In this document: positions 47,266-56,516 of the stretch, in pieces | How the letters are laid out: the number at the start of each line of letters is the position of its first letter | How positions within the stretch are numbered: the first letter of the stretch is position 1 | From: Algoriphagus sp. | Lineage (GTDB): Bacteria; Bacteroidota; Bacteroidia; Cytophagales; Cyclobacteriaceae | Assembly (NCBI RefSeq): GCF_029254265.1 | Contig: NZ_JAQWXX010000074.1 | Coordinates: 1 to 64,000, forward strand | Reading direction: 5' to 3' | Length of the DNA stretch: 64,000 bases | Notes under the pieces: model-generated | The model's input: the letters and a program-made list of their open reading frames with translations, nothing else | The model's database searches: none | What the model was told of the DNA's origin: nothing | Translations under genes and position numbers: made by a program

Positions 47266-48474
47266 TCATCCCAGAGCCATTTTTGGTTTTGAATGTTCTT
47301 CTTGCTTTTGGATGTCAGAGAGTTTTCTGCTGTATTTCCTACCGTTCAGAAACTTGCCAATAAATGTTGTTCTCACCAGGTAGTGATAACTTACAAAACA
47401 TATTAAGCCAGTTAATGAGAGCACCGTAAGAAATTTCAAGGTTGGTGGGATTGGCCAATTGACAATGAAGCTGGGAATGAGGACAACTATGGATAAATGT
47501 ACCAGATATACCCAATAGGAAGCATCTGAAACATACCGCATCATCGCAGAGTGGTTGCTGGCATACCGAATAAATAGTCCAGTAAAGCCAAAAATAAACA
47601 ACCAAACCGTCAATGATTTAATGGCTATGAGTCCAAAAAAGTTAAAAAAGCCAGGGAAGAAAAAATTAATTGAAAACAACGAAATAGCCAAAATCACACA
47701 TAGCCAATCGGCCTTCATCATCTGATCTAGTTGATGTTTGGACTTAAATAAGACCCATCCAACGATGTAAAAGGAGAAGTAGTAAATGAAAGCATTGACA
47801 TCTGGTACAAATGAGAAGGGAGTGGCTAACGAAGTGGTGCCCATGATGTAATAAACCATGGCTGTCATTACACCAAAAAAGAGGACTCGTAAGACTGGCC
47901 TTACAATTAACCAATTGAATGTTGCTGAAATGGCGGCTGAAATCTTATTCATCTTTTGAAAAAAGAATGCAAGTCCTGCTGATACAAAAGTGATCAGCGC
48001 CAGGTAATACAGAAACCATAAATGAAATGTGCTCGACGGAATAAGAGTGTCCCAACTTGACAAAGTAGCAAGCGCTTCCATGAAAGCATTGACACCTCCT
48101 TGAAAGATAAGATTCGTATATGCTATACCAAACTTTATTGAAGGGTAAAGCAGCAAAACAAACACAATAAATGGGAGAACAACTCTTGAAATACGATTTT
48201 TTATCATCTTGATAGGTGACCGTTCATAGAATAACATCGCCCCAAAGAAACCGGCAACCATAAAAAATATTTGCATTCTAAATGCGTGGATAAAGAAAAC
48301 AATGAAATCGTTCGATACGTGTGTTGTCCCTGGGTCTTTGAGAAACCAAGCACCTCCATAATTCACGGCTCCATAAGTAACAGAAGAATGAATCACTAAG
48401 CCTAAGAGCATCATAATTGCTCTTAAAGAATCCAGAGAATGTAATCGTTCAGTTTTGTGAGGAATTGTATTCAT
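47266..48474 (-). CDS. OpgC-like membrane acyltransferase, tandem paralogue
   Basis: 402 residues. N-terminus RLHSLDSLRAIMMLLGLVIH and C-terminus KFLNGRKYSRKLSDIQKQEE match the downstream gene almost exactly; the middle is more diverged. About ten membrane helices, with FHLWFLYYLALITF and SYWVYLVHLSIVV conserved. Upstream it carries an added GAVNYGGAW loop after the first helix. The pair arose by duplication of a ~1.3-kb unit including the 3' hairpin. Confidence 0.88.
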   Translation of the reverse strand: MNTIPHKTERLHSLDSLRAIMMLLGLVIHSSVTYGAVNYGGAWFLKDPGTTHVSNDFIVFFIHAFRMQIFFMVAGFFGAMLFYERSPIKMIKNRISRVVLPFIVFVLLLYPSIKFGIAYTNLIFQGGVNAFMEALATLSSWDTLIPSSTFHLWFLYYLALITFVSAGLAFFFQKMNKISAAISATFNWLIVRPVLRVLFFGVMTAMVYYIMGTTSLATPFSFVPDVNAFIYYFSFYIVGWVLFKSKHQLDQMMKADWLCVILAISLFSINFFFPGFFNFFGLIAIKSLTVWLFIFGFTGLFIRYASNHSAMMRYVSDASYWVYLVHLSIVVLIPSFIVNWPIPPTLKFLTVLSLTGLICFVSYHYLVRTTFIGKFLNGRKYSRKLSDIQKQEEHSKPKMALG

Positions 48475-48499
48475 GGTTTAAAAAAGGTTAGAGGAGATA
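48475..48499 (-). repeat. Conserved 5' leader motif, copy 2
   Basis: GGTTTAAAAAAGGTTAGAGG plus AGATA, immediately before the start codon of the acyltransferase at 47266-48474. Confidence 0.6.
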
Positions 48500-48526
48500 A
48501 TTAAAATATAAATTGTAAACAACTGA

Positions 48527-50947
48527 TCAATTTGATACTCTTCGCTGCTCGGCTTGAGACCCTACGGATCTGCTTCGCGTTCCTTTGACCTTATTGTTTC
48601 CGAATTTATAGGTATAGGTTGCCATGAATACCCGCTTATCAAACTTATATCTTCCGGAAAAACCAATATTGGAACCTTCAAAGGACTTCCACCTCCATTG
48701 GGTGGTTTCAAAAATATCATTGCAAGAAAGTCTCAATACCCCAGCCTTTTCAAAATCTTTCTTGATTCCCAGATTGACAAATCCTCTTGAAAGCCAATTG
48801 AAATATCCGTTGATAGTTGGGGAATTATAATACCCGACCAGTTCGATGGTGTATTTTTTAGGAAGGGTAAACGTGTTGGTCGTAATCACTTGTACGCTTT
48901 TTTGATCCACTTCATAAGCCTCATCATTGAGAACAGAATTAGCCCTTTGGAAATTGGCAGTTAAGTTATTTTGCATTTCCCACCAGGAGGTTAGCTGTAG
49001 CGGAAAAGCAAACAAGATGGAGATGGTTTGTATTTGGTCAATATTCTCCGTTTTCAGGAATGTGGTATTGGTCTCTTCATCCAGAGTAGGCTGAAATGCT
49101 GCAATTGCATTTTTGTCATGACTATACTGGGCCGAAACAATCAAACTTTTAAAGGAATAGTCGACTTTTAGGTTATTGGTGTAGGTTGGAAGAATGTTGA
49201 TATTCCCTGCGAATAGGGTATATCGATCCGAAAAAATAACGAAAGGTGCCATTTGGTTAAACGTCGGACGGGTGATTCTTCTTCCATAGCTAAAGGTAGT
49301 TTGGCTATTCTCGCCCATTTTTCTGGCTAATTGTACGGTGGGGAAGAAATCACCGTAGTGACGATTGACCAGCTCTTCACCGGAAAGTGAGGTAAGATTT
49401 GTTTTTGTGTTCTCATAGCGAAGTCCTGCATTTAGCGAAGTTTTATCATTGAATACAACAGCTGCCGTAGAGAAGGCTGCCATAATATCCTCTGTCAGTA
49501 TCCCGTCGCTGCTGTAGGTGGGATTGACGATCCATTCTGATCAAAATTGCTCTTCAAAAACCACCGTATTGCTTAATTCTGAAAAAGTGCCCTTGATCCC
49601 TGAATCCACCTTAACTGATTTTCCGATCTTCATCGAGTGATTTACACTGCCCACCCACATGTCAATCGGCGTATCTTTTGAGATTCTAAATACTTCTGAA
49701 TCAATCACATTATCCGATTCATCAAAAAAGGTGGTTGTGTACCAGGTTGGATTGGCATTATCGTATCTGAGAAAATCTAAATCTACATTGAGTACCTGTC
49801 CATTTTGAAAAGTATGTTGGAGGTTAATATTGCCCATAATGTGACTCCAGTAGTTTTTTTCAGTCAGGGTCATGTCTATAGTTGTATCTGGCGAAATGGA
49901 ATACTGGGCTTCTGTAAGTATGGGTACCACCTGATTCCATCTATTTTCATACCCACTGACCAATGTGCTCAGGGTGGTATTCTTACTAATCGAATAGTCA
50001 AATCCTGCCTGATAGTTAATTGTTTTTCCAGTTCTCGCCCGATCATCCGAGACAGTGTTAATAAAAATGTCCTGAAATCCATCATTATTACTTCGTTGGC
50101 TTTCCCAAATTTGTGACTGATTTACAACGCTGGGAGCTACAAGCGCAAACCAGCTGAATTTTGGTCCCTGATGATTAATATTAAAACTCAAGTTTCCCTG
50201 ATATCCAGAGCCATAGCCTTGACCCACTGTGACCGAACCATTGGTGCCGATCATGCCATTGTTTCGTTTCATGACGACATTGATAAATCCCGCATCGCCA
50301 TCTGCATCATAGTTTGCCGGAGGTACAGTTATAATCTCAAGTTTTTCCACATCACTGGAATTCAGCCCAGCCAACATCTGAAACGCAGCTTCCACAGGCA
50401 TTCGGAATCGTTTCCCGTTCATCAGAATCACCACCCCGTTTTTCCCGGCCAGGGACATGGTATTGTTTTGTCTGTTGACCATTACACCTGGGGATCTTTC
50501 CAACAGGTCAATGACAGAAAAGCCCGCTGAAGTCACGCTATTTGCGACATTGACCACCATTTTCCCCATTTCCATTTCGAAAAGAGGCTTTGTGGCGCTT
50601 ACAGTCACCTCGTCTAGGTTACTTGCTTCCTCAGTTAACGTGATTGGGTCTAAATCATGCTTTTCCACTCCCGAAAAATTGAACACTGGGCTGTAGGCTT
50701 TAGTATAACCGAGGAAAGAGGTTTCAATAAAATATTCCCCTTTTGGAATATTTGAAAAAGAAAAGACCCCAGATTCATCTGTGATTGCTCCCTTAATTAA
50801 TGTAGAATCGGGTAAATTTCGCAATAGTACATTAGCGTAGGGAACTTCATTGGATTGAAGATTTGTCACTTTTCCCTGAATAATTCCCTGGGAAAAAGCA
50901 CTCGTGACCATCACGAATAATAAAATTTGTAGTAAGAGAATTTTCAT
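48527..50947 (-). pseudogene. Outer-membrane beta-barrel (TonB-plug) protein gene split by one in-frame stop
   Basis: Two consecutive frames (468 and 318 residues) are in phase and separated only by a TGA at 49541-49543 and 18 further sense codons before the next ATG. Joined, they make an ~805-residue protein: signal peptide (1-19), CarboxypepD_reg domain (~20-100; TDESGVFSFSNIPKGEYF), plug domain (~115-225; DLLERSPGVMVNRQNNTMS) and a barrel ending in TYKFGNNKVKGTRS. A single substitution in the barrel is the likely cause. It could be a recent pseudogene, a strain-specific inactivation or a sequencing error. It lies upstream of the acyltransferases in the same direction. Confidence 0.85.
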
Positions 50948-51036
50948 AAATGTTATTAAAAAAGAATTTAGTTATTGTTCAGAGACCATTCAGTTGAGGC
51001 TTTTTTTTATCGCTGCTTGATTGAAGAGACTTTAAA

Positions 51037-51061
51037 GGTTTTAAAAAGGTTAGAGGAGATA
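51037..51061 (-). repeat. Conserved 5' leader motif, copy 3
   Basis: Matches the motif at 48475-48499 in 24 of 25 positions, but sits about 90 bases upstream of the beta-barrel gene start (50947). A shared leader before three co-directional genes suggests a common control element or recombination of 5' flanks. Confidence 0.55.
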
Positions 51062-51141
51062 GACATACATAAAATAAAGTGAGTGAACTAACTCAAACCG
51101 TTAATTCACTCACTCTTGATATCAATGTTTTAAATCGATAA

Positions 51142-51660
51142 TTAATTGGAAGGTGGTATCATTTGATAGCCCTGCATAGCCATGATATTTACCCGATCAT
51201 ACCAATAATTCATTCTGACTACTTTACCATTCATGATCAAAGAGGCAGTATGGTAAGGAACTTTGAGGGTTTTGCCAGTAGATTTATCCGTAATGGTATT
51301 GATACCCCAGCTCAGTACCCACTCACCTTCATTCCAGTTATCAGTTACTTTCACAGGAAGGAAAAGCTCATTGGTGAGCGTGTGTTTGTAAGTCCCTGTA
51401 CTCGTCGTGTAATACTCCTTATGAGCTGCTTTGGTAAGGGAGTCTAGGGCTCCATTCAAACCATAAACCATAGCTCCGGGGGCGAGCTGCGCATCCATTT
51501 TAGCAACATCCCCAGCCTGTAAGGCTTTGCTGTAATTCTGTGCTACTTCCAGGGCAGTAGCTGCATTTGCAAATTCTAGGGTCACTACTTGTGCCATCGA
51601 AAGAATAGGAGTCAGCAATATTAGCATTGCCAGCAAAGCATTCTGTTTTAAACTTTTCAT
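51142..51660 (-). CDS. Secreted NTF2/SnoaL-like protein
   Basis: 172 residues. Signal peptide 1-23 (LLAMLILLTPILSMAQ), then an NTF2-like cone fold (ALEVAQNYSKALQAGDVAKM; WVLSWGINTITDKSTGKTL; VRMNYWYDRVNIMAMQGY). The family includes small-molecule-binding proteins and isomerases; no catalytic Asp/His set can be assigned by eye. The same fold type caps two of the giant kinases, though the sequences are distant. Monocistronic or co-transcribed with the beta-barrel gene about 195 bases on. Confidence 0.8.
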   Translation of the reverse strand: MKSLKQNALLAMLILLTPILSMAQVVTLEFANAATALEVAQNYSKALQAGDVAKMDAQLAPGAMVYGLNGALDSLTKAAHKEYYTTSTGTYKHTLTNELFLPVKVTDNWNEGEWVLSWGINTITDKSTGKTLKVPYHTASLIMNGKVVRMNYWYDRVNIMAMQGYQMIPPSN

Positions 51661-51983
51661 GTTTGATTTGTTAAAAGATTAGAAAAATAGTTTTAGTGTC
51701 TGAAAATAAACCTAATTAACATGTCTAAAAATTAGATAAGGACAAGCCTATCCTAAAAATGTCCTAACTGCTACTTTTCCTTTCCTGTAAGGAAAAAACG
51801 TAAAAAATAATACGGGATTATTCTGGCAGGAAGACCTCTATGGGAAAAAGTGATGTGGTCGAGAGTTGTATTGGAACCGCTACACATGATTTTTGGGATA
51901 AAAAAAGTGAGTATTCCCACAGCCTCAGGCGACAGGACACTCACTATACTAGCGATAACCTTATTTTTGGTAAGGAAAACTAT
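51661..51983. other. 323-base intergenic region, no convincing gene
   Basis: A plus-strand frame from 51850 runs through this region into the EthD gene antisense. Its first 45 residues include a hydrophobic stretch but nothing recognisable. The minus-strand promoter of the NTF2-like gene should be near 51661-51760; no clear consensus was found. Confidence 0.4.
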
Positions 51984-52286
51984 TTATCCAACCATCCCAA
52001 CGAGCATTTTCACCCCGCCGCTAGCAAAGTTTGCCAAGTCATCCGTGATGGTTTTGCCCTCTGGAGAACCTAGCGCTTCCTCCATCGCAGCAGGTGTATC
52101 AAACCAGAGCTCAGCCATTCGATAATATTCCGGATTTGAACCATCCGCATTGGGTAAAAATTTGGTGACTTCTGCTTTTGCCAAGCCATTGATTCTGCCT
52201 ACCAAAGGCATATGTGTGGTGCCATAGTAGCTTTCAAAAGCGGAAGGATCTGTGGGGTGTCCGTAAAGGACCGTTACTTTGATCAT
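51984..52286 (-). CDS. EthD family protein (dimeric alpha/beta-barrel)
   Basis: 100 residues, the normal size. The family pattern VTVLYGHPTDPSAFESYYGT plus HMPLV at the N-terminus and YRMAELWFDTPAAMEEALGS, then ANFASGGVKMLVG, are all present. EthD-like proteins act as small ferredoxin-fold dimers in cyclase, monooxygenase or ether-degradation pathways. No partner oxygenase lies nearby, so the role is open. Confidence 0.92.
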   Translation of the reverse strand: MIKVTVLYGHPTDPSAFESYYGTTHMPLVGRINGLAKAEVTKFLPNADGSNPEYYRMAELWFDTPAAMEEALGSPEGKTITDDLANFASGGVKMLVGMVG

Positions 52287-52393
52287 GATTATTGGGTTTA
52301 AATTTTAGTATTTTTTTGTATGTGACGTGACGGTTAAGGTAATCAGAAATTGTAGGCGCCAAGGAAGCTTATAGAAAAGCTACCTCCTCGCAT

Positions 52394-52501
52394 TCATTCT
52401 AAAATCCCGATCCAGCGCATCGTACCACATTCTTCATCAGGAAGTAATATTCGATTTTGAACTGCAAATACAATTTGAATTTGTGTATAGGTATTTGCCA
52501 T
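52394..52501 (-). pseudogene. Decayed 5' end of a RAYT transposase gene
   Basis: ATG at 52499-52501 gives MANTYTQIQIVFAVQN, matching the start of the intact RAYT (MANTYTQIHIQAVFAVQN) with a two-codon gap. Similarity ends by about residue 24 and a stop follows at 52394. It lies next to the same palindrome types and the same truncated DUF6090 5' end as the intact unit at 33.8-34.5 kb. Confidence 0.75.
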
Positions 52502-52518
52502 GATTATAAATTTTATCC

Positions 52519-52587
52519 CGTACCTAAAGGCAGGGAGGGGATTTTGTCATTTGTTTGTTCTACCAATATCAAGTCCCTAAAGGGACT
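52519..52587. repeat. REP-like palindromes of the decayed RAYT unit
   Basis: AGTCCCTAAAGGGACT (52572-52587) is a perfect palindrome, the counterpart of 34417-34430. CGTACCTAAAGGCAG (52519-52533) is a degraded counterpart of 34361-34378. Order and spacing relative to the RAYT start are conserved between the two units. Confidence 0.7.
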
Positions 52588-52596
52588 ACTCTTTTG

Positions 52597-52699
52597 GATC
52601 ACCACCAGGAAAATTTCACCCAAAGGCATAGACCAAATACCGGCTGACCCTATTTTGTGGGAGAAGTTTTTTTCGGATTTTGCGGAAGAAGGAGATCAT
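52597..52699 (-). pseudogene. Truncated, frameshifted 5' end of a DUF6090 gene
   Basis: From ATG 52697-52699 the sequence reads MISFFRKIRKKLLPQNRVSR and LVYAFG, then two bases are missing. The shifted frame gives EIFLVVI before similarity ends at ~52597, ten bases from the REP palindrome. It sits directly downstream of the intact DUF6090 array. Confidence 0.8.
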
Positions 52700-52728
52700 A
52701 TGTCACTTATAGTTTTTGGAAAATACAC

Positions 52729-53487
52729 CTATTTCTCAAGTTCATTTTCTATCAAAGTCCGAATGTGATCTAGGTCCTTCTGCAAATCACTGTATTCTAA
52801 AATTGCTATCTGATTCCAATTGCTGTTCATGATGCAAAGGTTTTGATACTCAAGATCCCGAATCATTTTTGCATAGAAGTCTTTCACTTGATTTTCGGAA
52901 TAAAACAGTTGTTCCCCGTTTTCATTCACTAGTTGAAAATTCACGATGGTCAGAGGCAGATTGCGTTCGAGATAGGGCAGAAATTCTGTTCCAACAAACC
53001 GAAAATGATTATCCTCTTCCTCTCGGACATCCTCGACAGCTTCTGACCAGGATGCTAGCCGGTATTTAAGGGAATCATTGGAAATCAGATTAATCTGTCC
53101 GGAGGAAATCAGGCTATTGATCACGCCATTTGGTGCATTGAGGGTGGTATTTCCAAGGTTCAGAATTGGATGATAGACTATCAAGGAATCAAGCATTCCT
53201 GATTTCATATAATTCAGTTTCCTTGAAAAAAAGTCAATGGATAATTCTCGTCTTTTCTGGGCATTAGCGAGCTTCTTTGCTTGGTCTGAAAATTCCTCTT
53301 TCAAATCCTGCAGTGCATTTTTTTCTGCGATTCGATCATTTCGTTCGATGTTCCAATTATTGACTTGTAGGGCTATCAAAATACCAATCACTACCAGTAC
53401 TATTTCCCCTAAGGCATAGACTAGGTATCTCGTCACCTGGTTTTGCTGGAGGAGTTTTTGGCGGATTTTTCTAAAGAAGGAAATCAT
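52729..53487 (-). CDS. DUF6090 family membrane protein (last of the array)
   Basis: 252 residues. Canonical start MISFFRKIRQKLLQQNQVTR and membrane helix EIVLVVIGILIALQVNNW. Coiled coil (ALQDLKEEFSDQAKKLANAQ) to ~85; central motif GVINSLISSGQINLISNDSL. The middle carries an acidic EAVEDVREEEDNH run. Six bases after the preceding gene. Three-prime-most intact member; beyond it lies only a decayed copy and the RAYT remnant. Confidence 0.85.
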   Translation of the reverse strand: MISFFRKIRQKLLQQNQVTRYLVYALGEIVLVVIGILIALQVNNWNIERNDRIAEKNALQDLKEEFSDQAKKLANAQKRRELSIDFFSRKLNYMKSGMLDSLIVYHPILNLGNTTLNAPNGVINSLISSGQINLISNDSLKYRLASWSEAVEDVREEEDNHFRFVGTEFLPYLERNLPLTIVNFQLVNENGEQLFYSENQVKDFYAKMIRDLEYQNLCIMNSNWNQIAILEYSDLQKDLDHIRTLIENELEK

Positions 53488-53493
53488 TGAAAT

Positions 53494-54237
53494 TTATTTA
53501 GTTTGGTCAATAATTAAATCCATTGCTTTTACCACTTTCTCAACCTCCGTTTGCCTATCTTCCTTTAAGTCTTGTTCCACAAATCCATATAAGATAGCTT
53601 GAAGAATTCGTTTCTTTCTCGCGATCAGATTCAAGTATTTATCAAGTTGTTTTTGATCAAAACTGAGGACCGCATCAAAACGCTCGGCTTCATTATAGAG
53701 CTTAAAATTATCCATGGAGAAGGGGATTACATGTGTTGTGGTGAACTCTCTCATTTCCTTTTCCTCTTCCAAATAATCAATAATAAGGTCCTGCCAACCA
53801 ATTAAGGCCTTTCGCAGCGCTATGTCTTGAATGAGATTTATATTACCTGTATTCACCAAAGACTCAATGCTACTTTGGGAAGGGTCAAATGTATATGCAA
53901 CTCTTGACCATAGAGAATGGTATCGTAGTGAATCTAGAGAAACTGACTTAAAAGGTTGATTTGCAAGCATCCAATCGCAACTCTTCAGAGATTTACTATG
54001 GAAACCTCTTACTTTTTCGAATTGGATTTTGTTTTCGGTAAACTCGATATGGATTTGATTCAGAAAGGCTTCCTCTTTTTTCTTATCTTTTCTTTCTTCA
54101 TTCCAGTTATTGACTTGGAGTGCCAATAAAATCCCGATCATCACTAGTGCTATTTCCCCTACAGCATAAGCTAGGTATCGAGTGACCCTATTCTGGGAAA
54201 GCAGTTTCTGGCGTATTTTGCGGAGGAAGGAGATCAT
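53494..54237 (-). CDS. DUF6090 family membrane protein
   Basis: 247 residues. Start MISFLRKIRQKLLSQNRVTR; membrane segment EIALVMIGILLALQVNNW, closest to that of its upstream neighbour. Central motif IESLVNTGNINLIQDIALRK, with Asn-Thr-Gly in place of the usual Asn-Ser-Gly. Overlaps the upstream gene by four bases (ATGA at 54234). Confidence 0.85.
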   Translation of the reverse strand: MISFLRKIRQKLLSQNRVTRYLAYAVGEIALVMIGILLALQVNNWNEERKDKKKEEAFLNQIHIEFTENKIQFEKVRGFHSKSLKSCDWMLANQPFKSVSLDSLRYHSLWSRVAYTFDPSQSSIESLVNTGNINLIQDIALRKALIGWQDLIIDYLEEEKEMREFTTTHVIPFSMDNFKLYNEAERFDAVLSFDQKQLDKYLNLIARKKRILQAILYGFVEQDLKEDRQTEVEKVVKAMDLIIDQTK

Positions 54238-54950
54238 GGATTCTGTTTTTTAATCAAGATTCTCAGCTTAGAAATCTCATCTAGTGCAGTTTTCATTCGA
54301 CGGACAGACCCCTGCTCTCGATTATCTTTGTAGAGTTTAAATAGGACTATACTGCTGGGATTTTCAAAAAATAGGATTGGATTTCTAGGTTCCATTCGCA
54401 CTCTGTAGGAGAAATCATTAAATTCATTTTTGATCACCGGGATCCAATCACCATTAAAAAAGTCTTCTACATCGTTTAATGCCTCATAGACCCTGAATAA
54501 AGTTTCGTCATAATAGGAGATCAGATTCAACTGAAGATCCTTGTCTGAGATCGTTCCAATTCCCTTTGACTTCAATACTTCAAAGGCACTCGATTGAGAC
54601 TTGAATCGCTCGAAGGTGACTACTTTTCCCATCCAGACATTTAATCGCTCATCATAAATACCTCGCTCTATCTGATTTAAAATTGAATCTGTCAATTGAA
54701 CGGCTAGAATGGCATTTTGAAGTTCAGTAGCGATCAAGACAGAATCTCGAGTTAGATTTTGATCAATCAGTGAAAGTATTTCGGTTTCAAAGGTTCTGGC
54801 TTTCCGGTTTTCATTCCAGTTATTAACCTGCAGCGCCAATAGAATTCCAATCATTACTAGTGCGATCTCACCTATAGCATAGGTCAGGTACTGGGTCACC
54901 CGGTTTTGCTGGAGGAGCTTTTGGCGGATTTTTCTGAAAAAACTAATCAT
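54234..54950 (-). CDS. DUF6090 family membrane protein
   Basis: 238 residues. Start MISFFRKIRQKLLQQNRVTQ; membrane segment EIALVMIGILLALQVNNW. The central motif is altered to FEVLKSKGIGTISDKDLQL (Ser-Lys-Gly). A short basic C-terminus (RMKTALDEISKLRILIKKQN) replaces the usual helix. Its start lies eight bases inside the end of the upstream gene. Confidence 0.84.
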   Translation of the reverse strand: MISFFRKIRQKLLQQNRVTQYLTYAIGEIALVMIGILLALQVNNWNENRKARTFETEILSLIDQNLTRDSVLIATELQNAILAVQLTDSILNQIERGIYDERLNVWMGKVVTFERFKSQSSAFEVLKSKGIGTISDKDLQLNLISYYDETLFRVYEALNDVEDFFNGDWIPVIKNEFNDFSYRVRMEPRNPILFFENPSSIVLFKLYKDNREQGSVRRMKTALDEISKLRILIKKQNP

Positions 54951-55746
54951 GGATAAAGGATTTGATTTCTTCCTGAAGGGACTTTGTTCGGGCGGATCGG
55001 AGTTCCAACTCGTTGGTCATATTGAAAGACCTGCCGAGATCTCCGATAAGATAGGACTCAAACTCAGTTTTTTGTAAAAAGGCATCGAGTTCCTTCTGCG
55101 ATGCCAGTTTCCGTTGGTCTGGGACGGAATCGAGCAAGGAATAAAAACCTTTGTTCCCCTCGCTGGTAATTACCTGTCCAGATGTTGCAGAATTTAAAAA
55201 ATCATTGGGAACTGAAGCCATCAGGGGCTCGAAGGATGATTCCAAAAAACGAAGACTAGAGGTAAGGATATCATCTATTTGCTTAAAATTGGAATAGTAT
55301 TCCACAAGTTTTTTAAGGAGCTCTTTATTGGAAAAATTTTCAAAAGCTCCACCACTTTTAGCTGCTTCATAGGTTGCATCAAAGCTGATAGCCGACTCAT
55401 TGTAATAAAGCGGTTCGGTATGGATTCCAAATTCAGCAGGGCTAACTCCGAGACTTGGATTTCTCACGTGAGCAAGCAACCAGGTAAGATTATCGATCCG
55501 GGATTCGTAAAACTCGGAAAGCTGCTCCAGCTTTTTTTGATCATTCTCCAAATCATCCAAAATGGTCTGGTAGAAAGTCTGTTCGCTTACTTGATTTCGC
55601 CTTTCCTCTTTCCAAGTATTGAATTGTAAGGCAATCAGGATTCCGATCGTAACGAGGAGTATTTCACCCAATGCATACACCAGGTAGCGAGTGACTCGAT
55701 TTTGAGAGAGGAGAGATTGGCGGATTTTTCGGAAGAAGGAGATCAT
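54943..55746 (-). CDS. DUF6090 family membrane protein
   Basis: 267 residues. Start MISFFRKIRQSLLSQNRVTR; membrane segment EILLVTIGILIALQFNTW. The central region reads YEAAKSGGAFENFSNKELLK, the most divergent version among the MISFF-type members. Overlaps the upstream gene by four bases (55743-55746). Confidence 0.84.
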   Translation of the reverse strand: MISFFRKIRQSLLSQNRVTRYLVYALGEILLVTIGILIALQFNTWKEERRNQVSEQTFYQTILDDLENDQKKLEQLSEFYESRIDNLTWLLAHVRNPSLGVSPAEFGIHTEPLYYNESAISFDATYEAAKSGGAFENFSNKELLKKLVEYYSNFKQIDDILTSSLRFLESSFEPLMASVPNDFLNSATSGQVITSEGNKGFYSLLDSVPDQRKLASQKELDAFLQKTEFESYLIGDLGRSFNMTNELELRSARTKSLQEEIKSFIHD

Positions 55747-56501
55747 TTTTCAGGAGCAGGGTCTAGATTGGTTTCAGAAATGATTTTTTCGATGATTTCC
55801 TCTAATTTATCTAAAGCCCGTAGGTAATTGGCGAGCCCCCAAGCATGATTGTCCAAGAGGTTTTCAAATTCCAAGTCCTGAAACAGGCGATGCGTTGGTG
55901 AATTGAACCTTGATTTTTCCTCCCAATTTAAAGGTCCATACCGATCAATGTTTTTCATTGATGCATTTTTGGTCAAATAAGGCACGAATAACTGGGCGGC
56001 ACCCTCATCCAGGGTTTCATAGCTTTCTTTTAACTCCTCCGTTTCTCTTTCCCATTCGAAAATCAAAGCCCGCAGATTTTCTGAGGAGATTAAACCAAGA
56101 TTTCCGGATGAGATTAGGTCCTGGATTACAGATTTAGAGGGGCTAAAGTCTCTGAAGTCTAATGTTCTCTCAATCAGACTATCCAAATTGTACTCATTCA
56201 ACCCTGAATCTGGAAGAAAAAAAAGATTCATCATACCCTTGGTGGTTTCTAAAAGCGCTTGATGATGCTGGATAACGGTCTTTAATTTTTCCCTGTTCCC
56301 GATGGATTCGGTGTAGAGACCCAGCAGGATGGAGCTCTCTTTGTGTTTGGCCTTTCGTTGTTCATTCCAGGTATTCACCTGCAAGGCGATCAATATTCCG
56401 ACCGTTACCAAGAGGATTTCTCCAAGAGCATAAACCAAATACCGAGTGATCCGATTTTGGGATAGGAGGGTTTGTCGGATTTTACGAAAAAATTAGATCA
56501 T
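55743..56501 (-). pseudogene. DUF6090 family gene with a stop at codon 3
   Basis: The expected ATG at 56499-56501 is followed by ATC and then TAA (56493-56495), where every sibling has a Ser codon. From codon 4 on the sequence is normal (FFRKIRQTLLSQNRITRYL) and stays open for ~248 codons, with membrane segment EILLVTVGILIALQVNTW and motif IQDLISSGNLGLISSENLR. A TTG at 56436-56438 could start a 231-residue product lacking the basic N-terminal helix. Everything else is intact, so the mutation is recent, suppressed, or marks a different start. Confidence 0.7.
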
Positions 56502-56516
56502 ATATTCTATGGAAAA

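Noticed and set aside
51850..52125. Plus-strand 91-residue frame with a hydrophobic stretch
   Set aside because: Its second half is antisense to the EthD gene and the first half matches nothing I recognise.
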